61,615 nt of DNA, from positions 1 through 61,615 of the forward strand of contig JAHUUM010000014.1 of assembly GCA_019218445.1 (NCBI GenBank). Direction: 5' to 3'. A model generated the notes under the pieces. The model searched no databases and was not told the origin of the DNA. It saw only the letters and a list, made by a program, of their open reading frames with translations. Positions within the stretch are counted from its first letter, which is position 1; each line of letters begins with the position of its first letter. Source of the DNA: Weeksellaceae bacterium TAE3-ERU29. Its GTDB lineage: Bacteria; Bacteroidota; Bacteroidia; Flavobacteriales; Weeksellaceae. This document shows positions 8,200 to 16,548 of this stretch, piece by piece. The translations under genes and the position numbers were made by a program.

Positions 8200-10947
8200 A
8201 TGTCAAAAATGAAAAAATACGTCTACTCCTTTGGTGGAGGAAAAGCCGATGGAAATGAGTCTATGAAGAACTTACTGGGTGGTAAAGGTGCTAACTTAGC
8301 TGAAATGGCAGGGAATGAAAAACTAAAATTGCCTGTCCCTCCGGGGTTTACAGTTACAACAGAAGTATGCACATACTACTACGATAACAACAAACAATAT
8401 CCGAAAGAATTACAACAGCAAATCTTAGATGCTTTAAAACAAGTAGAAGATTTGATGGGTAAAAAATACGGAGCTAAAGAAAATCCATTATTATTATCAG
8501 TTCGTTCAGGGGCAAGACAATCAATGCCGGGTATGATGGATACTGTACTTAACATTGGGTTGAGTAAAGACAATATTCAAGGATTGATAGAGGCATCAGG
8601 AGATGAGCGTTTTGCTTATGATGCTTACCGCCGCTTGATTATGATGTACGCTGACGTGGTTATGGAAAAAGCAGGCGGATTAGAGCCGGCAGAAGGCGTA
8701 GGTATCCGTAAATTAATGGATGAAGAATTAGAGCGAGTAAAAAAAGCTAACAATTATAAAAACGATACAGAACTTACTGTAGATCAACTTAAAGAATTAG
8801 CAGAAGTTTATAAAGAATTAATCAGAAAACACCATAATTTAGAATTCCCTGAAGATCCAATGGATCAATTAATGGGAGGTGTTGGTGCTGTATTCCAAAG
8901 CTGGAACGGAAAACGTGCGAAAGAATATCGTAAAATCGAAAGAATTCCTGATGAATGGGGAACTGCAGTTAACGTTCAAACAATGGTATTCGGAAACATG
9001 GGAGAAGGAAGCTGTACCGGTGTAGCTTTCACAAGAAATCCGGGTAACGGAGACAATCACTTCTATGGTGAATATTTAGTAAACGCTCAAGGTGAAGACG
9101 TGGTAGCAGGAATCAGAACTCCGTCTCCAATTAATGAGTTTTCTAAAAACGACCAAAGTAAAGATTTGGAAACTCTTGAATCTTTCATGCCTGAACAATA
9201 TAAACAGTTGTTCGAAATTCAGGGAAGATTAGAAAAGCATTATAAAGATATGCAAGACATAGAGTTTACCATAGAAAACGGAAAGCTTTATATGTTACAA
9301 TGTCGTGTTGGTAAAAGAAATGGTGTAGCAGCAGTGAAAATGGCTACCGATATGTATGAAGAAGGTCTAATTGATGATAAAACTGCAATTATGCGAGTAA
9401 AACCAAATCAATTAGTGGAACTTTTATTACCAATGATTGATCCTGACCAAGAAAAAACAACTAAACCAATTGCAAAAGGTTTGCCGGCAGGTCCCGGTGG
9501 AGCGGTAGGTCGTGTGGTATTTACATCAGACGATGCTGTAGCTTGGGCAGCTCGTGGAGAAAAAGTTATCTTGGTAAGAGAAGAAACTTCTCCTGAAGAT
9601 GTAGATGGAATGCACAAAGCAGAAGCTATTTTGACTTCTAAAGGTGGTATGACTTCCCACGCTGCATTAGTAGCCAGAGGTTGGGGTAAATGTTGTATTG
9701 TAGGTTGTGGTGATATCGAAATCAGAGAGAAAGATAAATACTTTATCGATAAAAACGGAAATAAAGTAAAAGAAGGAGATTTAATCAGTTTAAATGGAAC
9801 CAAAGGTTTAGTATATAACGGAGAATTAAATCTAAAAGACATTGATTTAAATGAAAATAAAGCTTATGCATCTTTAATGAAGTTAGTAGATGCTAACAAA
9901 ACAATGGGAGTGCGTACCAATGCAGAAACCTCTAAAGATGCGAAACAAGCAATGCTATTTGGAGCAGAAGGTATCGGGTTATTTCGTACAGAACATATGT
10001 TCTATGGAGAAGGTAGTGAAGAGCCGTTATTCTTGCTTCGTAAGATGATAATGAGCGAAACGAAAGAAGACCGTAAAAAAGCCTTAGACGAATTAGCTGT
10101 TTACGTGAAAAAAGACATCAAAGAAACACTTTCTGTCGTAAAAGGATTACCGGTGACTGTCCGTTTATTAGACCCGCCGTTACATGAATTCGTTCCTCAC
10201 GATAAGAAAAAATTAGAAGCTCTAAGTAAAGAGTTGAACGTGAGCATGGAAGATTTAGAACGCAGAATTTTAGGACTAAAAGAAAACAACCCAATGTTAG
10301 GACACAGAGGAGTTCGTTTAGGAATTAGTTTCCCTGAAATTACAGAAATGCAAATGCGTGCTATCTTAGAAGCCGCTCAGGAAATTATAAAAGAAGGAGG
10401 AGAAGCACATCCGGAGATTATGGTTCCCGTAACTTGTACATATAAGGAGTTAGAGCATCAGAAAGCAATCTTTGACAGAGTAAATAAAGAAGTATCCGAA
10501 AAACACGGAGTAGATAAAGTTTCTTGTCTATTCGGAACAATGATAGAAATACCAAGAGCAGCATTATTAGCTGATAAAATGGCACAAGTTGCAGATTTCT
10601 TCAGTTTTGGTACAAATGACTTAACTCAGATGTCATTCGGATTCAGTAGAGATGACATCGGAGCTTTCTTACCAAATTACTTAGACCAAAAAATATTAGC
10701 TGATGATCCATTCCAAACTATTGATAGAGATGGAGTTGGTCAGTTAATCAAAATGGGAACTGAGAACGGTAGAAAAACAAAATCAAACTTAAAAGTAGGT
10801 ATTTGTGGAGAACACGGAGGAGATCCGGACAGTGTTAACTTCTGTCAGGAAATAGGAATGAACTACGTAAGTTGTTCACCTTACCGTGTGCCAATCGCTA
10901 GATTAGCAGCGGCACAGGCAAGTATTTTGAGTGAGAAAGGAATTTAA
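8200..10947 (+). CDS. ppdK: Pyruvate, phosphate dikinase
   Basis: 915 residues from the ATG at 8200. An in-frame TTG at 8182 would be immediately next to the promoter-like TAAATTTA (8173-8180), so 8200 (or ATG 8209) is preferred. The N-terminal ATP-grasp domain starts YSFGGGKADG; the swivelling phospho-His domain has GGMTSHAALVARGWGK with the catalytic His; the C-terminal PEP/pyruvate TIM barrel has RTEHMF, GHRGVRLG, FGTNDLTQM and GICGEHGGD. The enzyme interconverts pyruvate + ATP + Pi and PEP + AMP + PPi in the cytoplasm, linking glycolysis and gluconeogenesis. Full family length, single-gene unit. Codon use seems more regular than its neighbours, as expected of a highly expressed gene. Confidence 0.97.
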   Translation: MSKMKKYVYSFGGGKADGNESMKNLLGGKGANLAEMAGNEKLKLPVPPGFTVTTEVCTYYYDNNKQYPKELQQQILDALKQVEDLMGKKYGAKENPLLLSVRSGARQSMPGMMDTVLNIGLSKDNIQGLIEASGDERFAYDAYRRLIMMYADVVMEKAGGLEPAEGVGIRKLMDEELERVKKANNYKNDTELTVDQLKELAEVYKELIRKHHNLEFPEDPMDQLMGGVGAVFQSWNGKRAKEYRKIERIPDEWGTAVNVQTMVFGNMGEGSCTGVAFTRNPGNGDNHFYGEYLVNAQGEDVVAGIRTPSPINEFSKNDQSKDLETLESFMPEQYKQLFEIQGRLEKHYKDMQDIEFTIENGKLYMLQCRVGKRNGVAAVKMATDMYEEGLIDDKTAIMRVKPNQLVELLLPMIDPDQEKTTKPIAKGLPAGPGGAVGRVVFTSDDAVAWAARGEKVILVREETSPEDVDGMHKAEAILTSKGGMTSHAALVARGWGKCCIVGCGDIEIREKDKYFIDKNGNKVKEGDLISLNGTKGLVYNGELNLKDIDLNENKAYASLMKLVDANKTMGVRTNAETSKDAKQAMLFGAEGIGLFRTEHMFYGEGSEEPLFLLRKMIMSETKEDRKKALDELAVYVKKDIKETLSVVKGLPVTVRLLDPPLHEFVPHDKKKLEALSKELNVSMEDLERRILGLKENNPMLGHRGVRLGISFPEITEMQMRAILEAAQEIIKEGGEAHPEIMVPVTCTYKELEHQKAIFDRVNKEVSEKHGVDKVSCLFGTMIEIPRAALLADKMAQVADFFSFGTNDLTQMSFGFSRDDIGAFLPNYLDQKILADDPFQTIDRDGVGQLIKMGTENGRKTKSNLKVGICGEHGGDPDSVNFCQEIGMNYVSCSPYRVPIARLAAAQASILSEKGI

Positions 10948-10990
10948 TAAACCCTGAAAATTTAATCTGTAGGCCTTTTTTGATAGATGT

Positions 10991-11042
10991 AAATTAGGGA
11001 AAAGTCGCTTCAATAAATTTCGAAGCGACTTTTCCCTAATTT
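10991..11042. terminator. 21-bp perfect inverted repeat, probable strong terminator
   Basis: The arm at 10991-11011 is the exact reverse complement of 11022-11042, with a ten-base loop. Arm ends contain AAATTAGGG and GTCGCTTC. It follows ppdK by 43 bases. The stem is about twice as long as the other terminators here and lacks a clean T-run directly after it, so an additional role is possible. Confidence 0.7.
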
Positions 11043-11266
11043 AATATTGTCTAATCTTAAAATATTGTTATACGAAAAAAGATATGAAATATTGTTAATT
11101 AATAAAATTAACACATTTTAAATATGACATTAATTATATGAAAAATGTTTAAACTTTAATGAATTGATTGTCAATGTATTTTTAATTCATGGAATTTTAC
11201 TTAGAATTATAATTAACAATAAAAGTTAAATAAGTATTAAAATATAATAAACTAAAAAAAAAATGA

Positions 11267-11274
11267 TATTTTTG
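11267..11274 (+). promoter_or_regulatory. -7 element (TATTTTTG)
   Basis: Exact TAnnTTTG match, 52 bases before the ATG at 11327. The resulting leader of about 45 bases is long for this genome and A-rich. Confidence 0.6.
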
Positions 11275-11326
11275 CAAAGCTTTATTTAGAATAAGAAAGA
11301 ATTAAATTAATTAAAAAAAAAATAAT

Positions 11327-12358
11327 ATGAAACAATTTAAAATAGGACTCTTTACTTTATTAGTAGGGTTATTTGGTTTGCTAACCGTAAACGCTCAGAA
11401 CCTTATACCGAATGGGAATTTTGAGGAAGGACAAGGGAATTGGAATTTGGGAAGAGATGTTCTGTTTAAGCAATCAGGAGGTAGGAATGATAGTAAATGT
11501 GTTGCAACAAAAGATTATTTAGGAGCATATAATTACCCAAGATTATCTCAAAAATTTGACATAGCATTAGAAGGAGGAAAAACTTATGTAGTGTCTATGT
11601 GGGTTTCAAATAAGACAGATTTATCATTATTAAAAGGTAGCTTTAGTATAAAAACAAATGAGGATGAAAGTCTTTATGGCTATAATACACTTGTTTTTGA
11701 AGAAGTAGAAACTGATGGTAATTGGAAAAAAGTTAAAATTGAACTAGCATTTCCTGAGAGTGCAGCTAAAATGACTCAGTTTGGACTTACTTTTAGTAAA
11801 ATGGAAGATATTTGGGTAGATGATATTAAAATGGTTAAAAAAGAAAATCCAGCTCCTAAAAACTTCAAAGTGGTGGATGATAAGTTATCTCAAAGAGGGG
11901 CATTGCTTTCTTGGGATGCGAAACAAGGAAAAGTTTACAAAGTAATGGTAAATAACAAAACTTATACTGTAAATGCAGGAAACATGTTAGCTGTTACTGA
12001 TTTATCTCCTAATACAGAATATACTGCAAGCATTTATGCGGATGGGACTCCTGATGCTAAATCAAGTGTAACTTTTAAAACTAAAAATTACATTAAAGAT
12101 AATGAAGAAGAGCGAGTGCCGTTTTTAGCTAATATTGTAGATGGTAAAATAGATGGGAAGTTCTTATATGCTATAGAGGATTTAACAGGTAATGAAATAG
12201 AGGATATTAAAGTTACTTTTAATGACTCACCGGCAACAGTTGAGGGTGGTTATGTAACTTTACCTAATAATGTTAACGAAGGTAAATTAGTAGTAGAAGT
12301 AACTCAAAAAGGAGGAGAGAAAACAGTTTTAACTTACAATTCAATAACTAAAAAATAA
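11327..12358 (+). CDS. Secreted carbohydrate-binding (CBM4/9-like) and fibronectin type III protein
   Basis: 343 residues. A Sec signal peptide ends near NAQN (about residue 24). Residues 25-172 look like a CBM4/9-type jelly-roll module: it opens LIPNGNFEEGQGNW, closes WVDDIKMV and has the typical internal TYVVSMWVSN strand. Residues about 178-255 fit a fibronectin type III domain (LLSWDA, LSPNTEYTASIYA). The last 85 residues are not recognised and do not look like a standard T9SS sorting domain. A lipoprotein gene follows 13 bases later, so the two are probably co-transcribed and may form a surface glycan- or matrix-binding pair. The binding modules are inferred from pattern only. Confidence 0.7.
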   Translation: MKQFKIGLFTLLVGLFGLLTVNAQNLIPNGNFEEGQGNWNLGRDVLFKQSGGRNDSKCVATKDYLGAYNYPRLSQKFDIALEGGKTYVVSMWVSNKTDLSLLKGSFSIKTNEDESLYGYNTLVFEEVETDGNWKKVKIELAFPESAAKMTQFGLTFSKMEDIWVDDIKMVKKENPAPKNFKVVDDKLSQRGALLSWDAKQGKVYKVMVNNKTYTVNAGNMLAVTDLSPNTEYTASIYADGTPDAKSSVTFKTKNYIKDNEEERVPFLANIVDGKIDGKFLYAIEDLTGNEIEDIKVTFNDSPATVEGGYVTLPNNVNEGKLVVEVTQKGGEKTVLTYNSITKK

Positions 12359-12371
12359 TAAAAAAGAAATA

Positions 12372-13232
12372 ATGAAAAATATATTAAAATACAGTAGTAT
12401 ACTAGGATTCCTATTTTTGTTCTTAACATCTTGTGGATCTGATGATACAAAACCATCCGTTCCTGAAATTCAAGGAATAGAGAATGCAGTGAAAATAGTA
12501 GCAGGTGAATCTAAAAGTTATAAATTAACCGGAGGAGACGGGAATTTTACTGCACAATCTCAAAATGAGAATATTGCTACTGCAACAGTAGATGGTAAAG
12601 ATTTAATCATTACAGGAGTAGCTGAAGGTAAAACAAATGTTACAATAAAAGCAGGATCTAAGATTAAAGTAGTAGAGGTTACTATTGAGAAAAAACCAGC
12701 TATAGATATTACAGGAGTACAAGAAATGTCTTATTTGTTGCAAGGGGATACTAAATCTTTCACTTTAATGGGAGGAGACGGAAAATTTGCAGCAACTTCA
12801 CAAAACACACAAGTAGCCACTGTTTCTGTCGATGGAGAAACATTAGTAATTACAGGAGTATCTGCAGGTAAAACACAAATTACAATTACTTCAGGAGATA
12901 AAACCAAGACAATGGATATCAGTATTGTAGGGAATACTGCAGGTGTTTATAATAATAACGGAGATTTAGATACTAAGTTCATGGCTTATGTAAAAAATAA
13001 TAAAGGTCTTTGGTTTTTGGAAAAAGTAGGAAATCCTTATAACGGAAAAAGATTATATGTATCAGCTTTACCAACAGATATGGAAGTAGGTAAAACTATA
13101 AATGTAGATGTTAGATCTTATGATATTAATGGAGTAAACACAGGAGCTCAAACGCCTACTGTAGAAGTAGCTTCAGATAAAGTTGTAGGATTGAAATTTG
13201 GAGAAGTAATAGTAGTGCTACCAAAAATGTAA
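12372..13232 (+). CDS. Surface-exposed lipoprotein with two Big2-like repeats
   Basis: 286 residues. Lipoprotein signal ends TS-C followed by GSDDTK, an acidic tag of the type that sends lipoproteins to the cell surface in Flavobacteria. Two homologous domains follow (about 35-108 and 115-187), each with GGDG, an SQN..VAT/IAT strand, GK/GE-LIITGV and AGKT-type turn, as in bacterial Ig-like (Big2) folds. Residues 190-286 form a separate unrecognised domain. It is the second gene of a pair with the secreted CBM-like protein. It probably presents that unknown C-terminal domain on a stalk; no enzyme motif is visible. Confidence 0.7.
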   Translation: MKNILKYSSILGFLFLFLTSCGSDDTKPSVPEIQGIENAVKIVAGESKSYKLTGGDGNFTAQSQNENIATATVDGKDLIITGVAEGKTNVTIKAGSKIKVVEVTIEKKPAIDITGVQEMSYLLQGDTKSFTLMGGDGKFAATSQNTQVATVSVDGETLVITGVSAGKTQITITSGDKTKTMDISIVGNTAGVYNNNGDLDTKFMAYVKNNKGLWFLEKVGNPYNGKRLYVSALPTDMEVGKTINVDVRSYDINGVNTGAQTPTVEVASDKVVGLKFGEVIVVLPKM

Positions 13233-13253
13233 TTCTATAATTTAAGAATTAAT

Positions 13254-13283
13254 AAAAACCATCTCATTGAGGTGGTTTTTATT
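13254..13283 (+). terminator. Rho-independent terminator
   Basis: AAAACCATCTCA and TTGAGGTGGTTTT form a stem followed by a T-rich run, ending the 11327-13232 transcript. The CATCTCA core resembles the terminators at 7884 and 41926. Confidence 0.7.
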
Positions 13284-13302
13284 TTATAAAGTATTAGTAA
13301 AT

Positions 13303-13495
13303 AACCCGTTGTGCATTTTGTTTGAAATAAGAATTAAAACCTTATTTTTTATAATAAAATACCCTCTCAAAGGGAAAATTAGAACGCAAGTGGAGGTTAA
13401 ATTACTTCCAAAATTATCTCTTGAGGAAAGTCCTTTGAAGACTTGGAAAAGGAGTATATGATATAGGGGTGTTTGCTCTCGAAAAACAACGGGTT
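13303..13495. mobile_element. 193-bp MITE-like non-autonomous element
   Basis: Terminal inverted repeats AACCCGTTGT (13303-13312) and ACAACGGGTT (13486-13495) are perfect over ten bases. The flanks carry AGTAAAT on both sides (13296-13302 and 13496-13502), the mark of a 7-bp target duplication; if AA/TT belong to the target, it is an 11-bp repeat TTAGTAAATAA with 8-bp termini. No transposase frame fits inside. Inside, CCCTCTCAAAGGG is a small imperfect palindrome. The parent IS family cannot be assigned from this copy. Confidence 0.7.
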
Positions 13496-13573
13496 AGTAA
13501 ATAAAAAAAACGTATCTCAATATCCACAAAATTTAGATATTGTTCTGTGGGATGATACGAATAAAAATCAATA

Positions 13574-13612
13574 AAAAAACCGCCTTGATGGGTATCAAGA
13601 CGGGTTCTTCAT
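13574..13612 (-). terminator. Terminator of the Lrp-type gene
   Basis: In minus sense, CCCGTCTTGAT and ATCAAGGCGG form a stem with a four-base loop, followed by seven T. It lies 20 bases past the stop of the minus-strand regulator. Confidence 0.75.
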
Positions 13613-13630
13613 TTTTTTAATATAATGTGC

Positions 13631-14104
13631 TTAAATGCTATTTTCTTGTAACATATGATGTTCTCCTTTAAAGAATCTAAGTGCAAAGTAACTTTTTACA
13701 TTAGAAATATAATCTAATTGAGATATTTTATGTAAAACAAACTCATGATAGGCATCCATATCTTCCAACATTATTTTTAGTAATACATCAAAATCTCCGG
13801 CAATAAAAGTACCTTCAATTACTTCATCCAAAGTACTTATATGATTAAAAAACTTTTCAAAAAGATCTTCCTGATGTTTTATAAAGCTAATATTCATATA
13901 AACAATCAATTTATAGCCTATCTTTTTTATATTAATTTTTGCGGTATAACCATCTATAATACCTAATTGTTCTAATTTTTTTATTCTGTCATGCACCGGT
14001 GAGATAGATAAATTCACTTTTTTCGCAAGATCTTTAACAGGTTGCTTACTGTCTTTAATTAACTCCCGGATAATCTTTTTATCAATTTGATCTATTGTAA
14101 TCAT
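13631..14104 (-). CDS. Lrp/AsnC-family transcriptional regulator
   Basis: 157 residues from the ATG at 14104, which aligns with the family start (MITIDQIDKKIIREL); a ten-codon upstream extension is discounted. An AsnC-type winged helix covers 1-65 (LAKKVNLSISPVHDRIKKLEQLGII) and an RAM ligand-binding domain 70-150 (FIAGDFDVLLKI). The family forms octameric discs that respond to amino acids. It is transcribed alone; the target genes cannot be read from the context. It may control the neighbouring peptidase or E1 dehydrogenase genes, but that is only a guess. Confidence 0.9.
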   Translation of the reverse strand: MITIDQIDKKIIRELIKDSKQPVKDLAKKVNLSISPVHDRIKKLEQLGIIDGYTAKINIKKIGYKLIVYMNISFIKHQEDLFEKFFNHISTLDEVIEGTFIAGDFDVLLKIMLEDMDAYHEFVLHKISQLDYISNVKSYFALRFFKGEHHMLQENSI

Positions 14105-14198
14105 AAAGTATCTTTTTTTGCTATTCGGGTTCAAATATAATGAAATTTATATATTTTTCTGAATAAGTATAAAAATAACGAATTATTTTCTAAAATGG

Positions 14199-14525
14199 CT
14201 AATTTTCATTAATATAAAAATCTCCTATATATTCCATTTCTGTTTCAAAAAAAAGTACTTTATTTTTGAAGATTGTGATGATTTCGTGCTTTATTTTTGG
14301 AGCATAATTATTTAAATAATTTTCTATACCATCATTTGTCTCTGTTAAAAACTGAACAGAAAAGTTCTCAGCTCCCGGTTCTTTGTGAGAGAGAACTTTT
14401 GTAAATCTTGCAGAACTGAAACAGCCTGTTTCCATTACAGTTTTTATATGAGTTTCTTTAAGCCATTTTAGCCATTCTTTTTGCACGGAATTTTCTACAA
14501 TAAAGGTGATATTATAAATTTTCAT
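14199..14525 (-). CDS. Small DUF4286-type protein
   Basis: 108 residues, cytoplasmic, no signal peptide. The start YNITFIVENSVQKEWLKWL and the middle SVQFL fit the DUF4286 pattern, a ferredoxin-like small fold found through Flavobacteriales with unknown function. It lies five bases after the peptidase E gene on the same strand and is probably translated from the same mRNA. Confidence 0.7.
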   Translation of the reverse strand: MKIYNITFIVENSVQKEWLKWLKETHIKTVMETGCFSSARFTKVLSHKEPGAENFSVQFLTETNDGIENYLNNYAPKIKHEIITIFKNKVLFFETEMEYIGDFYINEN

Positions 14526-14530
14526 AAATA

Positions 14531-15250
14531 TTAATATAAGTAATTAAAAAGTTGTTTTAAATCTGTGCCGCTGTCTACTTCATAAGGAGTTTTTCCATTT
14601 TCAAAAATTCGGGTAGAGTGAGGGCCTTCTATCGTAAGATTATCATTGATGCAATTTATATAATTTCCTTCTCGTAAACCTACAACAGGATTTGTATTTT
14701 GGGTGAGAAATTCTAAAATTCGGGTTTCTCTCGTTTCTCCTTTATGAGTCGAGTTTTTGTCAGGGTCTAAATAATGCGGATTTATACAAAAAGGAACGAT
14801 TCCCATAGCATCAAAACTTGGTGGATAAACAATTGGCATATCATTCGTAGTTTTTACATTTATTCCTGAGATATTAGATCCTGCACTTGTGCCCAAATAG
14901 GCACAGCCGTTTTCTATGGCAGTTTTTAAAGTCGGAAATAAATCATATTTATACATTTGTTTCATCAAAAGAAATGTGTTTCCACCACCTGTGAAAACTC
15001 CTTTAGCATTTTTTATAGCCTCTTTTTTATTTTCTATGGTATGTAATCCTGTAACTTTTATATTAATTGTATTAAAGAATTCTTTTGCTTTATGAGTATA
15101 TTCATCATGGGAAATTCCGCTTGGGCGAGCGAAAGGAATAAATAAAATTTCATTTGTATCCTTAAATAATTCTATTATTTGATTCTTTAAATACTCTAAA
15201 TAGTTGCTCCCGTAAACAGTAGAAGTGCTGGCTAGTATAAATTTTTTCAT
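14531..15250 (-). CDS. pepE: Peptidase E (alpha-aspartyl dipeptidase, family S51)
   Basis: 239 residues. The class I glutamine-amidotransferase-like fold shows the nucleophile elbow GTSAGSN with the catalytic Ser, preceded by GVFTGGGNTFLLM and followed by the active-site region CINPHYLDP. PepE hydrolyses Asp-X dipeptides in the cytoplasm. Length matches the family (about 230). It is divergent from pncB with a 61-base gap and precedes the DUF4286-type gene. Confidence 0.92.
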   Translation of the reverse strand: MKKFILASTSTVYGSNYLEYLKNQIIELFKDTNEILFIPFARPSGISHDEYTHKAKEFFNTINIKVTGLHTIENKKEAIKNAKGVFTGGGNTFLLMKQMYKYDLFPTLKTAIENGCAYLGTSAGSNISGINVKTTNDMPIVYPPSFDAMGIVPFCINPHYLDPDKNSTHKGETRETRILEFLTQNTNPVVGLREGNYINCINDNLTIEGPHSTRIFENGKTPYEVDSGTDLKQLFNYLY

Positions 15251-15311
15251 TTCTTTATGAAAATTAGTTGATTTGATAATAATTTAATAAATTGCATTAA
15301 AAATAAGATCA

Positions 15312-16493
15312 ATGGACATCAATCCAAATATATTTAATTCTATCTTAGATAACGATTTCTATAAATTTACCATGCAATGTGCCGTGGTTAAACTTTTTCC
15401 AAATATACGAGCAAAATATAAATTTATCAACCGTGGGCAACATAAGTTTCCGGAAGGGTTTAATCATTTAATGCGTGCCGCTGTTGATAGTATGGCGAAA
15501 TTAAAACTGACTAAAGATGAAAAAGATTTTTTAATAAGAACTTGTCCTTACTTAAATCCGGCATATATTGATTTTTTAGAAGGTTATAGATACGACCCTT
15601 CTGAAGTTCATATAGAGCAACACGGTACAGATTTGGAGGTTAGGGTAGAAGGGCTTTGGTACAGAACTATTTTATGGGAAGTGCCTTTACTTTCAATGAT
15701 TTCTGAACTTTATTATAAAGCTACTAATCAAAAGAGTTGGAGTGATGAAGAAATTATAGAGAAGACTTTAGAAAAAGTAAGATTATTTAATGAGTTAGAC
15801 GTTAAATTTGCAGAATTTGGAACACGTAGAAGACACAGTTATCATGTTCATCGTATTGTAGTGCATGCGTTAGAAACTTACAATGGACATAGTTTTACGG
15901 GATCATCTAATGTTCATATGGCGATGCTTTACAATACAAAACCGATAGGAACTCATGCACATGAATGGTTTATGTTCCATGCCGCAGAATACGGATTTAA
16001 AATGTCTAATGCCATGGCGTTAGAACATTGGGTAGATGTATTCCGAGGGGATTTAGGAGTTGCTCTTTCAGACACTTATACTACAGATGTATTTTTTAAA
16101 CAATTTGATACTAAGTTTGCAAAACTGTTTGATGGAGTACGTCATGATAGTGGAGATCCTATTGAATTTGCGAATAAAACAATAGAGCACTATAAAAATC
16201 ACGGAATTAATCCTAATTATAAATATATAATATTTTCCGATGGTTTAACACCGGAAAAAGTGGAATCTATAACAGAAGCAGCAAAAGGAAAAATAGGAAT
16301 TTCTTTTGGTATAGGAACTAATCTAACAAATGATGTAGGATTGCAACCTATGAATATTGTGATTAAACTGACAGATGTTTTAACAAGCGATAAAGAATGG
16401 GTGCCGACTGTGAAACTTTCTGATGAACCGGGGAAACATACCGGAAAATCAAGAATGATAAATTTGGCAAAAGAAATTTTAAGAATAAATTGA
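15312..16493 (+). CDS. pncB: Nicotinate phosphoribosyltransferase
   Basis: 393 residues, full length. It begins with the family pattern LDNDFYKFTMQ, and carries EFGTRRRHS and GSSNVHMA, then FDGVRHDSGDP and FGIGTNLTND, which line the nicotinate and PRPP sites. It converts nicotinate and PRPP (with ATP hydrolysis) into nicotinate mononucleotide in the NAD salvage pathway. Single gene convergent with the E1 dehydrogenase; a shared terminator lies between. Confidence 0.96.
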   Translation: MDINPNIFNSILDNDFYKFTMQCAVVKLFPNIRAKYKFINRGQHKFPEGFNHLMRAAVDSMAKLKLTKDEKDFLIRTCPYLNPAYIDFLEGYRYDPSEVHIEQHGTDLEVRVEGLWYRTILWEVPLLSMISELYYKATNQKSWSDEEIIEKTLEKVRLFNELDVKFAEFGTRRRHSYHVHRIVVHALETYNGHSFTGSSNVHMAMLYNTKPIGTHAHEWFMFHAAEYGFKMSNAMALEHWVDVFRGDLGVALSDTYTTDVFFKQFDTKFAKLFDGVRHDSGDPIEFANKTIEHYKNHGINPNYKYIIFSDGLTPEKVESITEAAKGKIGISFGIGTNLTNDVGLQPMNIVIKLTDVLTSDKEWVPTVKLSDEPGKHTGKSRMINLAKEILRIN

Positions 16494-16507
16494 ATGCTGA
16501 TTTTGAA

Positions 16508-16546
16508 TAAAAAGAGAGTGATTAAATTATTTTCACTCTCTTTTTT
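16508..16546. terminator. Bidirectional terminator between pncB and the E1 gene
   Basis: AAAAAGAGAGTGA pairs with TCACTCTCTTTTT around an AT loop, with A-runs before and T-runs after. It can end both convergent genes. Confidence 0.85.
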
Positions 16547-16548
16547 TA

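Larger units (their letters stand above)
10948..11326. other. Gene-free interval with a long hairpin and a promoter
   Basis: 379 bases without a credible gene. It holds the 21-bp perfect hairpin at 10991-11042, then about 220 bases of very AT-rich sequence with many short A and T tracts, and ends with a -7 element at 11267-11274 for the next gene. No RNA gene or transposon remnant was recognised in the AT-rich part. Confidence 0.6.
13233..13630. other. Gene-free interval with terminators and a MITE-like insertion
   Basis: 398 bases between convergent genes. From left: terminator at 13254-13283, a MITE-like element at 13303-13495 with flanking direct repeats, a partly paired AT-rich stretch at 13505-13560 (CGTAT...ATACG outer arms, ATATC...GATAT inner arms), and a terminator for the minus-strand Lrp gene at 13574-13612. 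The 64-codon open frame across the first two items crosses a terminator and the insertion boundary and is not believed. Confidence 0.7.

Noticed and set aside
13267-13461. 64-codon open frame in the Lrp-proximal intergenic region
   Set aside because: It starts inside a terminator and runs into the MITE-like element; no promoter, no family resemblance.
13505-13560. Partly paired AT-rich stretch as a riboswitch or small RNA
   Set aside because: Only short interrupted arms pair, there is no promoter box next to it, and it lies between two terminators of convergent genes.
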